NCBI RefSeq assembly: GCF_022376445.1
Contig: NW_025954992.1
Span: forward strand, 248,001 to 312,000
Direction: 5' to 3'
Origin: Fomitopsis serialis
Lineage: Eukaryota > Basidiomycota > Agaricomycetes > Polyporales > Fomitopsidaceae
DNA length: 64,000 nucleotides
A model generated the notes under the pieces. The model saw only the letters and a list, made by a program, of their open reading frames with translations, did no database searches and had not been told where the DNA came from. Positions 23,367 through 33,400 of this stretch are shown here, one piece after another (the first letter of the stretch is position 1; every line of letters starts with the position of its first letter). Both the position numbers and the translations under genes were made by a program.

Positions 23367-24143
23367 GACCAATTCCCAAATCCCGTCGAGGAGGAAGCAA
23401 GTTGTGATGAGTCTTCTAGGTCGGACAGTCTTTATGTCGGATAAGAGTGAGCGACCAGTCTTCGAGGCTCAGAGACATCAACGGGGGCCGATGTCAAACA
23501 AGGACAGACTTGGGAAGCATATATCCACCGCCAGAGGTATCGGATGGACAGGATAGGCATCGGAAAGTGGTGCTTGGCTGCATGAAGGGCTGGCGTTCGC
23601 ACTGCACACTGACGGTCGTCTATGATGGGGCAGGCCGCTCCATATCAGGTCTGTCGTTCCTCCGCGCACTCGGCTTGAGTAGCGCATACAGTAGCACGTT
23701 CTCAGGCAGCGGAGGCCGGCGTCGAGCGAGACTTCCCGAGAGTAGGAAATTGACAGATCTGACCTAGGAAAGGAGGAATGCGGTGATGTCTCAGCGTTGA
23801 CGATTCCGAATTGAGTATGAATCTCACACTGTGGGCGGCCGCGACTCATCGTGCGCGGACGCGGCCAACACAAATACTTAACGGCACAGCGGGTCACGTA
23901 CCGGCTTCAATATGGCGCGGATCCCTGCAGATAGAGGAATGAAGTGCAATGACCTCCTCTTTCGGAGACACTGAACGGGATTCGATTGGCATGAGGTGAC
24001 ACGACCATCGCAGTTGTTGCCCAAAGAGAAACTTGGCAAGGCTCGAAGCAGCGCTCAAACAGCGCTCACAGTCGCAGGGCGTGGGAAACGGTGTGGCTGC
24101 TCAGATCGAGTGAGCATGTCCGAGCTTCTCGGCCAACGCTCGA
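23367..24143. other. Divergent intergenic region, kinase-like gene / RRM gene
   Basis: Holds open frames of up to 139 codons on the minus strand and 106 on the plus strand, but none shows a domain, signal peptide or splice structure. It probably holds the two promoters. Confidence 0.45.
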
Positions 24144-24846
24144 ATGGAGGAGGGGACCAAGACCAAGAAGACAGTGTTCGTGGGCGGCATCGGCGACGAT
24201 GTCGACGAGGCCGTGCTCATCGAGACGTTCTCAACATTTGGTGCGACGCTATTTCCTCTGGTTGACCAACGCTTCTCACTGTCACATGTTGCACAGGAGA
24301 CATCATAGAGGTGCAGATACCACCAGCACCCACAAACCCATCGCAGCCGAATGGTACGTGTCAGTATCTGTCTCAGGAAGGCTGCTCCTCAAGCGCACCC
24401 TTAGAGATCAAGCACCGAGGCTTTGCCTTCGTCACATTCTCTTCTTCGGCTGATGCACAGGATGCTATTGACAACATGGACTTGAACGAGCTTAAGGGCC
24501 GCGTATTGAAGGTCAACCTTGCTCGACACGTGAAAGCGCCGCTACAAGGCGCAGGGAACAGAGCGAGTACGGTTCTTTCTTTTTCGCAATGTACAAGTTG
24601 CAAATGTTCCATATCACAGTCTGGGAGTCGGAGGAATGGCTTCAAGAATATGCCAAGCCTCTCAACCGCAGTGGTGGTAAGTACACATTCCTTCATGTCC
24701 TGTAGTCTGAACTATGCGTTGACGGATATGGACCAGGGGCCACATTACGCGCACAAGCAAGAGAAGGCTTCAATGGTGCAGAAGGCGGAGAGACTGCAGA
24801 CGGAGACGACAAGGAGCAGGATGGCGAGAACGCTATGCAAGAATAA
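24144..24846 (+). CDS. RRM RNA-binding protein resembling the N-terminus of cyclophilin E
   Basis: Five exons (24144-24240, 24297-24353, 24405-24566, 24620-24676, 24737-24846) sum to 483 nt in one frame, giving a 160-residue protein. One RRM fills most of it: KTVFVGGIGDDVDEAVLIE carries RNP2 and HRGFAFVTFSSSADAQDAI carries RNP1, followed by LNELKGRVLKVNLARH. The next segment, AIWESEEWLQEYAKPL, matches the linker after the RRM in cyclophilin E (PPIE/Cyp33), which normally leads into a peptidyl-prolyl isomerase domain. Here the protein instead ends with a short Gly/Asp/Glu tail (EGGETADGDDKEQDGE). All splice sites are GT-AG and the frame is intact, so the short form does not look like a sequence error. 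In PPIE this RRM binds RNA within the spliceosome; the same role here is inferred. Confidence 0.85.
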
Positions 24847-25519
24847 TTTGTACACTATGGCAAGGACCCAAAGTACGTCGACTATGCTTTGGGTACCAAC
24901 ATACGGAACGATGTGTTTGAAATGCTTTGAAATACTCAATGCCTTGTTACCGACGTTACGCGTTACCAACGGCCCAATGGCGGAGGCATCGACATTCGTG
25001 CACTCTAATTGTTGAGGCGTGAATTTGTCACCCGAGCGTCGTTCCCTCGTCGAAAGTTGAGCCTTTGCAAATGGATACGCAAGACACTGAGACACTCCTT
25101 CTATCTCCACAATACTACCACCGGCCGGACCGCCACTGGCGTTGCTGGGAATGCAAGTCAAGTAGCGTATCATGCATCGCGCTACTCTTCTCGATGGTGG
25201 TTATCGGTGACACGATATGCCACGCAACGGCCGCCGGGGACGTGCACGAAGGCCACTGAGACACATCGATGCCCAGGAAGACCGTAAATGTGAGCGACGT
25301 CGGTGGGAAGACGTACATACTCCCATTAGACGATAGCGATCATTACCGCGCAGGGCGTATGCGTTCAGTCAGACGAAGCTGGGGCCCTAGATGGATAAGA
25401 TGCATACGATGGGACGAGAACAGAATTCGCAGAACTCGTCAGACGATTATTCATACATATGTAGTACAATGGGGAGTCCTCACAGCAAAACCATCAGCCT
25501 GTAGAAGCAATGTCCGGGA
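24847..25519. other. Convergent 3' intergenic region, RRM gene / TAF13
   Basis: Between two genes that point at each other. Small open frames on both strands (for example around 25065-25318) have no recognisable motif. I see nothing beyond presumed 3' UTRs. Confidence 0.45.
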
Positions 25520-26354
25520 TTATCTCTGGAACGAGCTGGCCTGATTCATGTCCGATTCCTCGAACTGGGCTCGAGCACGTTTGATATCTTCCTGCATGAA
25601 GAGCAGCTCCTCCATCCGTGCAAGCTTCTTTGCATCCGCCGGCCGCGACAGTGCTCGACGTAGGTCCTCGACCGACAGACGTGACTTGCTCTTCCCGGGC
25701 GCAAGAGCCGTCTGACACTGCGTCGCGTCGCGTCGTGAACGCAGGAACGCCACAAAGACGAGAGGCAACACGTACGACATCCACAAGATACTCAACCAGA
25801 ATCTCCTCCATCACGTTGACCGTATCGTTGGCAGGGTTTCTGTCGTCGCCGAAGCCGTACATCAAGTTGCGCACTGATGGCATTGGCTCCTGGTCAGGTC
25901 ACGAAGAACCGCTCAAGACGGTCGACGCACATTCTTTGGCGAACAAGCCTTTGAAGGTGGGCTGTCTTTTCGAGTTCCGTGTGGACGTGAGTCCCGACGA
26001 GGACGGGGTATATGTCTGTGCGAACGTATATTGCGCGGGTGCAGGCCGAGGAGGAGCGGTCGTCGAGGGAGTTGTCACAGTCGGGGTGCTCTGGAAAGTA
26101 GAAATGGTCGCTGCAGGTTTCGTGGTCGAAGAAGTAGCTGGTTGCTGTTGCTGTTGCTGTTGCTGCTGTTGTTGCTGCTGCTGTGGGTGCGTATAGTAGC
26201 TATACGCCTGATAAGGCCATGCTGCTCCGTAGCTGGTAACACCTGTCGGTGGGTACGGCGAGTAAGACGTCGTTGGGTATGTCCCTGTCGGTGGGTAGCT
26301 TTGAAAGGGGTTATACTGGAAGCCCGTGCCGGAACGAGCTGCGTAGTACGACAT
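25520..26354 (-). CDS. TAF13: TFIID subunit TAF13 with a polyglutamine N-terminal extension
   Basis: A histone-fold subunit of general transcription factor TFIID. Three exons (25931-26354, 25776-25873, 25520-25717) add to exactly 720 nt, or 239 residues; the introns are 57 and 58 nt. The core begins FKGLFAKELRNLMYGFGDD, continues NPANDTVNVMEEILVEYLVD and, after the second intron, CQTALAPGKSKSRLSVEDL, LRRALSRPADAKKLARMEEL and FMQEDIKRARAQFEESD. This is the usual TAF13 SPT3-like histone fold, which pairs with TAF11. About 130 residues precede it, rich in Tyr, Pro, Thr and Ser, with 14 consecutive Gln (a mix of CAG and CAA codons at about 26150-26191). I chose the ATG at 26354 (MSYYAARSGTGF); a further in-frame ATG lies at 26396. 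The extension is probably disordered. Confidence 0.92.
26150..26191 (-). repeat. CAG/CAA repeat encoding 14 glutamines
   Basis: Fourteen consecutive Gln codons inside the first exon of TAF13, alternating CAG and CAA. The mixed codons make it less prone to slippage than a pure CAG run. Confidence 0.85.
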
Positions 26355-26719
26355 CCTTCGACTCAGCAGGAGAGGCGTCCAAACGGTGAGAACCAAGTGC
26401 GAGTTCGAACGAAGCTATGGCTTCAGCCACTAAGCCACGAGGCCAAGTCTGTGGTACAGGCGTCTACCTACGGCTTTTGCCGCCTGCAGGGGCGCAAGAT
26501 CAGATCTCAGAGCGCGCCGTGCGCCCTCCGCAGCAACTGTTTGCGAAAGAGGCCAGCATATGTTCAAGCTGTTGTGCACTGATATCGTTCGCTGTCGGTT
26601 TTGTTTTGATTGACTATACTGAGAGGCATATTTCTACAGATACAAATACAATAGTTTAGATGAAGTGCCACTAAGCCTCAATTGGCGTGACTGCTATCGT
26701 CCTGCCGGTAACTCCTTCA
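26355..26719. other. TAF13 upstream region / GT17 3' flank
   Basis: Both flanking genes are on the minus strand. An AT-rich stretch around 26630-26660 may hold TAF13 promoter elements. A tRNA-like box A is present near 26435 but does not form a tRNA (see rejected items). Confidence 0.4.
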
Positions 26720-27964
26720 TCAGTCGTCTGCGGGGCCAAGCTTTCGCGAACACCTATCCTGCCGGAGAAGGTAATCGAATCGCTCTGCGTTTTGTACTGT
26801 CCACCATGGCACTGCGACGTATGAAGGCGTCAAGGGGTATGGACCGAGCAAACGGTACAGGCTATCGAATGAATATGCCTCCTGCAAGTACAATGGTGAG
26901 CACTCGTTCCACAGATAAAGCGGGGCGTGGCTCACCGGATACATGTCAAATACATCCTTCCCCTCGCAGATCTTGCGCTGAATTTCTGACGGCTCGAGCT
27001 GTTTCTCCGGTCGTGTGACACGGTCGTAATGACTATAGCTTCGCATCTTGAAGCGGAAGTCCTCCAAATACTTGAAGCACCACGAGCAGTGCCAGCCCGC
27101 GTCGGCCAGAATCACATCACTCTGCCGTCCATGCGAGTACCCTGTATAGCCGGGCCCCGCCGGATTCCATGTCTTGACCGATGCTCTCCAGGAACCTCCC
27201 TCCTCGACCTCCGGAAGCATCCGTACGAACGAATACATGTAGTCGCGTAGCCTGAGGTGGAGGACGCCGGGATACCCCTCACACGCGCGTACCAACTCGA
27301 TAGTACGGAACGACGGTATCTCATCGACGTCTGCTTGTATGAGGAGGTCCCCCGCTTGCGCACCCTGGGCGCGAAGAATGTCGTTGATCTCCCGGCGCGA
27401 GCGCCCCTCGTTCTGCCAGGTCGTGTCTGCATGTCTCGGCCCTGGTGGGTTGGGTGGCAGGTTGATGGGACGGTAGAAGATCTTGTCGGCCGCCCACGCA
27501 AAGCGATCGCGATTCTCCGCGAAGATGAGAGGTTTTGGCAACCCAGTGAACGTGGAATTGCTCTCTACGATGATGAAGTGGTCGACGACAGCGTACAGCT
27601 CCCGCATCCGGATCTCCAGTAAGTCAAGCTCCACGCTGAATATAGTGGCATCCCATATTTTGACGTTGTTCTGTCGTCTCTGCCAGCCATGCAACTCGCA
27701 GAGGTCGCCAGCTGAGACATTTGGGTGGTCGTAGTGAGGAATGACTTGGAAGGGCTTTGGCGGCGTATCCCATACTGGGCGAAGCAGATATCCTATGTCT
27801 CGCCATACCGTGCCCGAGGACAGAACGAATACGAGGATGATGGTGAGTAGGCCGGCCAGCAGACAAAGCCGCGTCTGTCGACGGAAGCGCACATGGCGGA
27901 AGTAGGGGACGCGTCGGTGTCCGGAGGATGAGGCGGGGGCAGGGAGAGGGTCATAATCTGCCAT
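26720..27964 (-). CDS. Glycosyltransferase family 17 (GnT-III-like) type II membrane protein
   Basis: A single intact exon of 414 codons. A short basic cytosolic tail precedes one membrane anchor near residues 32-52 (LCLLAGLLTIILVFVLSSG), giving the type II topology usual for Golgi enzymes. The family region then follows: HGWQRRQNNVKIWDATIFSV, LDLLEIRMRELYAVVDHFII, VESNSTFTGLPKPLIF, LLIQADVDEIPSFRTIELV (with the DVDEIP acidic motif expected to bind metal/donor), HCSWCFKYLEDF and RKICEGKDVFDMYP. These are hallmarks of GT17, to which beta-1,4-mannosyl-glycoprotein GlcNAc-transferase (GnT-III) belongs. Fungi generally lack the complex N-glycans used by animal GnT-III, so the real acceptor is unknown. 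Confidence 0.93.
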   Translation of the reverse strand: MADYDPLPAPASSSGHRRVPYFRHVRFRRQTRLCLLAGLLTIILVFVLSSGTVWRDIGYLLRPVWDTPPKPFQVIPHYDHPNVSAGDLCELHGWQRRQNNVKIWDATIFSVELDLLEIRMRELYAVVDHFIIVESNSTFTGLPKPLIFAENRDRFAWAADKIFYRPINLPPNPPGPRHADTTWQNEGRSRREINDILRAQGAQAGDLLIQADVDEIPSFRTIELVRACEGYPGVLHLRLRDYMYSFVRMLPEVEEGGSWRASVKTWNPAGPGYTGYSHGRQSDVILADAGWHCSWCFKYLEDFRFKMRSYSHYDRVTRPEKQLEPSEIQRKICEGKDVFDMYPVSHAPLYLWNECSPLYLQEAYSFDSLYRLLGPYPLTPSYVAVPWWTVQNAERFDYLLRQDRCSRKLGPADD

Positions 27965-28328
27965 CGGGGTCGTTGGTCAAGCTGCGACGGCAGAAACCAT
28001 GCTAAGTACTCCGAGTCGGAGGAGGAGCGTGGCCGTGCTCGTGTTTTGCTCGGTTTCGTTGCAGTGACATGATGGATCAGACGTTTGATAGCGTTTAAGT
28101 AACCAAGGCGCGCATGCCTCCCGCAGGCACACACTGGGCACACAGTCCTCGATCGGTGCCCGCCAAGCTGCTTGGCGATTTGCTCACAGCACAACGTACC
28201 AAATACTGACTTGAAACTGACCACACTGCATAAGTGCTGGGCAACATAGGAACCCCTGATAGCATATTCGCAGGTAGTAGTCCAGCCCGGTACAGTACAC
28301 ATCACCTCGAAAATAGACCAGATTGAAC
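27965..28328. other. GT17 upstream region / DUF4211 gene 3' flank
   Basis: No recognisable gene. It probably holds the GT17 promoter, since both neighbours are on the minus strand. Confidence 0.45.
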
Positions 28329-30204
28329 TCAATCATCGTCTTCACCCTTCTTTGCTTTCATCTCAAGGTTCCGCGCACTCTCCATCATATCTTTCACCTT
28401 TTGCCATTCGATGTTGATGATGCCTCGTTGGTCGAGCCAGTCCATTATACCATCGGCGTCAGATAGATCATCGGGAGGCTGGGCCCCCGCGCATAGGCGA
28501 CACGGACGAAGCCACGAGCGCCAGCTCCAGTGCGCAATTCATCCACCTCCTGAGACAGTACCCTGAATAGAGCGTACTGAAGATGAAGATAAATAAGCGA
28601 CCAGAGATGAGCAGGGGGAGCCAACCGCATGCACCTCCCAATGCGAGAACCTGTGGAAGACGCGTGTTCTTGCCGCACAGAATCGGCCCAAGTTGAACTC
28701 TTTCTTGTGACGGCGGCCGTGTTCCGCATCCTCATCGTCGTCCTCTTCTGAATTTTCTTGTTCCCCGAATGTCTGATCATCGAAGTGTTCAAAAGGTACT
28801 CAGTGTAGTCACCATGATGGGCGAAATATATGCGAACCTCGAAAGTCTCAGGCTCGTATGGCAACCCACTGAGTCTACCAACACGAGTCGACATCCGCGA
28901 GCCGAGGTGACAGGCGTCACAGCCGTGAACGGCAAAGTCCAGTTCATATACTTCAAAGTCTGGGTATGTCTCCAGCGATTTCTTGTAATCCGTCCGCCAG
29001 ACCGAGGACGTAACAAGCGAGTCCCGCATGCCCAACAGCTTCCGTCTAGCGATCTGGAGCGGTACAGCGAAGTACTGGTCTAGAAAGCTCATCGTTAAGC
29101 TTGAGAGAAGCTCGAGCAAGCGGGAAGACGTAACACGCACTCTTTACGAGGTCGGCTCTTATATCTTCCCTCTCGTCTGGTTCGTGCACGGCGAGGTGCA
29201 CGAAGAATTGACAGATGATTTTGAAATGATGAAGCAAGTCTTGAAAGGTGTTCATGCTGAACTCGGCAGGAAGCTCTGGTGCAGCAGCATTATCGTCTTC
29301 GACGATGAATGCGTCGTCCTCTTCTGTATCGCCGTCTTCGTCTGGTGTAGTATCCCTTTTGCCGGATTTGCCAGGTCTTGCATCGGCGAACGGCGCATCA
29401 TCGACCTCGTCGTCGTCGTCGTCGTCGGCAGATGTGGACGTTGAAGCCACCGGTTGACCCCGCTTCTTACCTATAGGAGCAATATAGACCAATTACAGCA
29501 CTAGAGAAGACGGCCCTCTCACGTTGCAATCGTTCAAGATTCTTCTGAAAAGCGGTCTTTGTGTCGCGAGAGCGCAGACGGGAACTAATGATCCCTGACC
29601 GCAGAATCAGCAATCAATGCCCGTATGGCCGCCGTAAGTATCTTCGCTTACTATGCTCATCAACTTCACCCAACAAGTCGTCCTTATCCTCTTCCGGGGA
29701 AGGCGGTCGCTGCCCCCTCACAAGCTTGCGTTTGCGCGGCTGCACTTCTTCCTCGTCCTCATCACCCACGACCACAGCCTCCCTCCGCTTCCCGGCAGCC
29801 TTGCTACTACGCTTCCATGTGGTAGGCACACCCGTTTCCTCCTCGCTCGATTGTTGGGGATCATTCTCTTCGTCGCTATCTGCCCTCTTCTTCCTCAGCA
29901 TACGCTTCTTCGTAGGGCGACGCGGTGAGCTCTTGAGGTCGTCCTCCTCTGTGGTAGTAGCAGGCGCTGTCTCGAAATGGATCGCACCGACATCGCTGCT
30001 CTGACTTCCGTCCTCATCCAGCGCTGGAACTACTTTTTTCGCAACAGCTGGATCAGAAGTGCGTCCTCGGCGTGATCTACGACTCCCACTTGCAGGAAGC
30101 CTTTCGGGACGAGGCGGAGAGCTGGAACCGCCGAAGAAAGTGTCGAGGATATCCTGCTTTCTGGGCCGCTTGTGGGTGTCGCGCGTCGCATTTCTCTTCG
30201 GCAT
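28329..30204 (-). CDS. DUF4211-domain nuclear protein
   Basis: The start at 30204 gives MPKRNATRDTHKRPRKQD, then a long disordered, highly charged region with stretches of Lys/Arg (KKRMLRKKRADSDEEN) and Asp/Glu. A Asp-rich run comes from a GTC/GAC microsatellite near 29410. The conserved part begins at SRLRSRDTKTAFQKNLERL, followed by DDAFIVEDD, LPAEFSMNTFQDLLHHFKII, CQFFVHLAV, YFAVPLQIARRKLLGMRDS, LVTSSVWRTDYKKSLETYP and VHGCDACHLGSRMSTRVG. The FIVEDD plus HHFKIICQ block with a CxxC segment marks DUF4211, found in chromatin- or DNA-linked fungal proteins. The tail is EWQKVKDMMESARNLEMKA with a stop at 28329-28331. Basic motifs suggest a nuclear location; the function is not known. Confidence 0.82.
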
Positions 30205-30447
30205 GTCTGTATTTTCAGCGTTTCGTGTCTCGTAAATGGGACGTATGCAGAGCAGTGTGGTCTGGGGTGAGAGCAAGCTGCAAGACACGTCCGGACCGAG
30301 GATCGATCACGCATTGACCAGACGTCGCGTCGCGTCGTCACATATGGGCGTCTATTTAAATAACATCCCGCTACCTTCGCGCCTGACACATCCGGTCGTG
30401 CTCTCTCGTCTCCCCGAACCTGGCATGCTCATCACCTCCGTTCGACA
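30205..30447. promoter_or_regulatory. Bidirectional promoter region, DUF4211 gene / C1 gene
   Basis: 243 nt separate the divergent starts. It contains a GACGC-type repeat near 30323 and a TATA-like TATTTAAATAAC at about 30352-30363, placed for the C1-domain gene about 90 nt upstream of its ATG. Confidence 0.5.
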
Positions 30448-33400
30448 ATGACCACACCTGTTCTCCGCGTCGACACAAGCGTCGTAGACGCAAGGAGAGA
30501 CGGTGCACCCTTCTCACCGGGCCTGGGCACGCCTACCAGCGCAAGGGATCGCGCGCGGAGTCTGTCTCAGTCTGTCCTCCCAGCTCTTCGCATCTCCGTC
30601 TCTCCCACCGTCGAGAATGTCCCGGTTGAGACTGAAAAACCCATACAGTCTTCTGGCAGTAGCAGGGCTCGCAATGAATCCCGCAAACTACTCGCGCATA
30701 TCTTGTCGCAGTTGCAGAACAGGCCTCTCCCTCCCTCCAGTTTGCAGACGATACAGAATGTCGTCACGCAGACGGAGAAAGGAATAGGGGCTGTTGTCCA
30801 GTCCGTCAAAGGTGCTGTCAAGCACAGGCGTACCAGGTCCGAAGCGAAGGCTCTCAAGGGCATGCAAGCCGACGACAGCGACAGCGACTTGGAGGACGAC
30901 GCCGTGTTCACAACCGACACTACGTTCGACTTGATGAGCCAGCTCAAGGACGTCTTGATCATATCTACCGCACAGAAGTGGGACATTCTCAATGACAGGC
31001 ATGCCTAACTTCATTTTCTGCCGTCTCACCGTGCTGAGAGTGTGAAGGTAGTGTCATGCTTGACCCAAGTACAAAACCCAGAGACTCTATGCGCAACAGG
31101 CGTAGCGTGGGACGAAGATCCTCCAACGGCTCGCGCCCTTCTTCCACGACCATTACGGGCACGCGAAGCACAACGCACCTCTTATCCCAGTGTATTGCGA
31201 TATTGGCCTCCGTGGTCGCTGAGGATTGTCGTTTCCGAATAGCCTCGCCTCGTCCTTCTAGGCCTCCAAACGCTCTGCAGTCCGTCAGCTTAGATGTAGC
31301 GCAATTCCTCATTCATTCACATCGGCATGACCCGAGCATACTGTCGCAGGTCGCGTTCGCAATTATCCCTGCCTTTCATACATTCGACCCAGTCATGCAT
31401 GCGCGCCTTCTGGCTTTCTTCGACGAAGGATTAATAGGTCCTACGGTCGATCATTTCAATCGACTGAGGAGCTCCCTCAGCGCCACGCCAGCAGGTCAGA
31501 TTTTCGCTGGTTACACACATCATAGATCATTCATCGTCTTTCCTCTGCAGATACCTCATTCGGAGGCTCAAGTCAGGGTGACCCTCCGATGGTTTCTATC
31601 ATGGTCGAGCAAGCAGACGACGGTAGCCCTGCCGTAGATCCAGAGTCCACTTGGCGACGTTGGTCCAAGGCTGGCGACACCGCGGCCGTCGGAAGTCGGT
31701 CGACTTCTGCCCCTGGTCAAGATCTCGCGATCTATCAGCTATCCTCTTTCATCCCTGCTTTACTCGCCTCTATTCTTGAGAAGGTCGAGATTACTGGAAT
31801 ATCGCAATTGCCAATCATCCATCGGTTCCACCGTCTGCTCGGCAGGATGCTCGAAGCCAAACCAGACGTCTACCTGGATGTTCTGTCAGTCGTCGCTTAC
31901 CACACACCCCGGGCGAGATACTCTGCACTGTCGGTTCTATCCTCATATTGGCCAAGGTCATTCGGTCACTTGGCGATCGCTAAAGCGTTTCCTATGATCT
32001 CCTACTCCGCGTCCCTGAACCGTGCTACGCAAGGCACGGTGTATGGCCGTAGAGCGCAAGAAAATTCGCATGCGCACCAATTCGTCCCGTGGCGTTTTAA
32101 TGCACGGAGGATGCCTACATTGTTTGAAGGCATATCGCGGGGTGACTGCCATGCATGTAGCAGGACAATCACTGGATTTGGGCTCCTTTGCCCGTTCTGC
32201 ATGACTGCAGTACACTTCGACTGCTATGACTATCCGGATGGAAGCCAATTCTCGCAATACTCAGTGGCTAACGAGGGCGACCGACAGAGGATTGCCGTCT
32301 ACCGTTTCTGTCACGTCGCGCCTCACAGACGCGAAAATTACACTGCTGCCGTGACCAAAGGCCAGCATACCTTCCGGCTCGTAAATATGTTCAGCCTCAC
32401 CCTGTGCTTATTGTGCCGTCGACCGCTCTGGGGCTGCAGTATGCAGGGGCTAAGGTGCACGTCCTGCAAACAATACGTCCATTCGTCCTGCTTGGAACGG
32501 ACAACAAGTACCCTCCCCCGCTGCCGGTCGATAGCCATCGACGACGCGTCCGTGACAATCGAATGGTCTTTGTTGCGTAGATCGTTCAGAGATCATTATC
32601 GCGACTTGACTCTGGACGAAGACGAGCTTGCGCGGAAGACCTACGAAGAAGTTTCCGTGTACCACGCCATTCTTTGGCTCCAACTCAATATTCTTCAGCA
32701 TGGGATTGCCCTCGGCTCTGTCGTCGTAGCGAAGGATGGCGAACCCACTTCGCCAACTTCGGAATCCCCGCTCCACGAATTTGAGCTACACCATACGGTG
32801 TCTCTGTACGAGGATTACTTGGAATCGAACCAACTGCCAGTCTCCACGGTACTTGCAGACCATCTGCTGGAGAACGGACTTCAGACCTCGGAGGTATCGC
32901 TACTCTTCGATTGGCGCATTCTCACGTTCATGGCGAGTATAATCAAAGCTCCCGCTGTCGAGCTGGGCTCGACAGCACCGAACGCGTCCAACTTCCTTGC
33001 CGTCGACCGACCAGACATGTTGGCAGGCGATACGACGGAACCCTCGTCTTTCTCATACGAGATTTTCTCGCTGGCACACATCCGAGACCAACTCGGTAGC
33101 CAGCTGCATTTGCACGCTGAAGCGGCAGCCAAACATGCCCTGGTCCACTTGGCGCATTTGGGTTTCTTTCAGAGACTCGACAACCAGCCTCTGGTCTTTG
33201 ACGACACATTCAACCGTCGAGATACGCGCTGTTTCTCACCGCTCCCTATTGGTCTTGAGGCCTCTCCCGACGTCGAAACCCTTGTCTCTGCTGTCGAGGC
33301 CTGTCTGTCTGATCTAGACTTGTCCGTGAACGAGGGTGGCTTACTACTGCTTGTGCGGAGGTTCTGGCCAGATGGCTTCATGACTGATTATGCATTGCGG

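Noticed and set aside
26396..26445. tRNA-like box A (TGGCTTAGTGG) and a partial box B on the minus strand
   Set aside because: The two boxes are too close to leave room for an anticodon arm, and the T-stem does not pair.
26031..26582. A plus-strand frame with 14 consecutive cysteines
   Set aside because: It is the antisense of the TAF13 polyglutamine tract, not a cysteine-rich protein.
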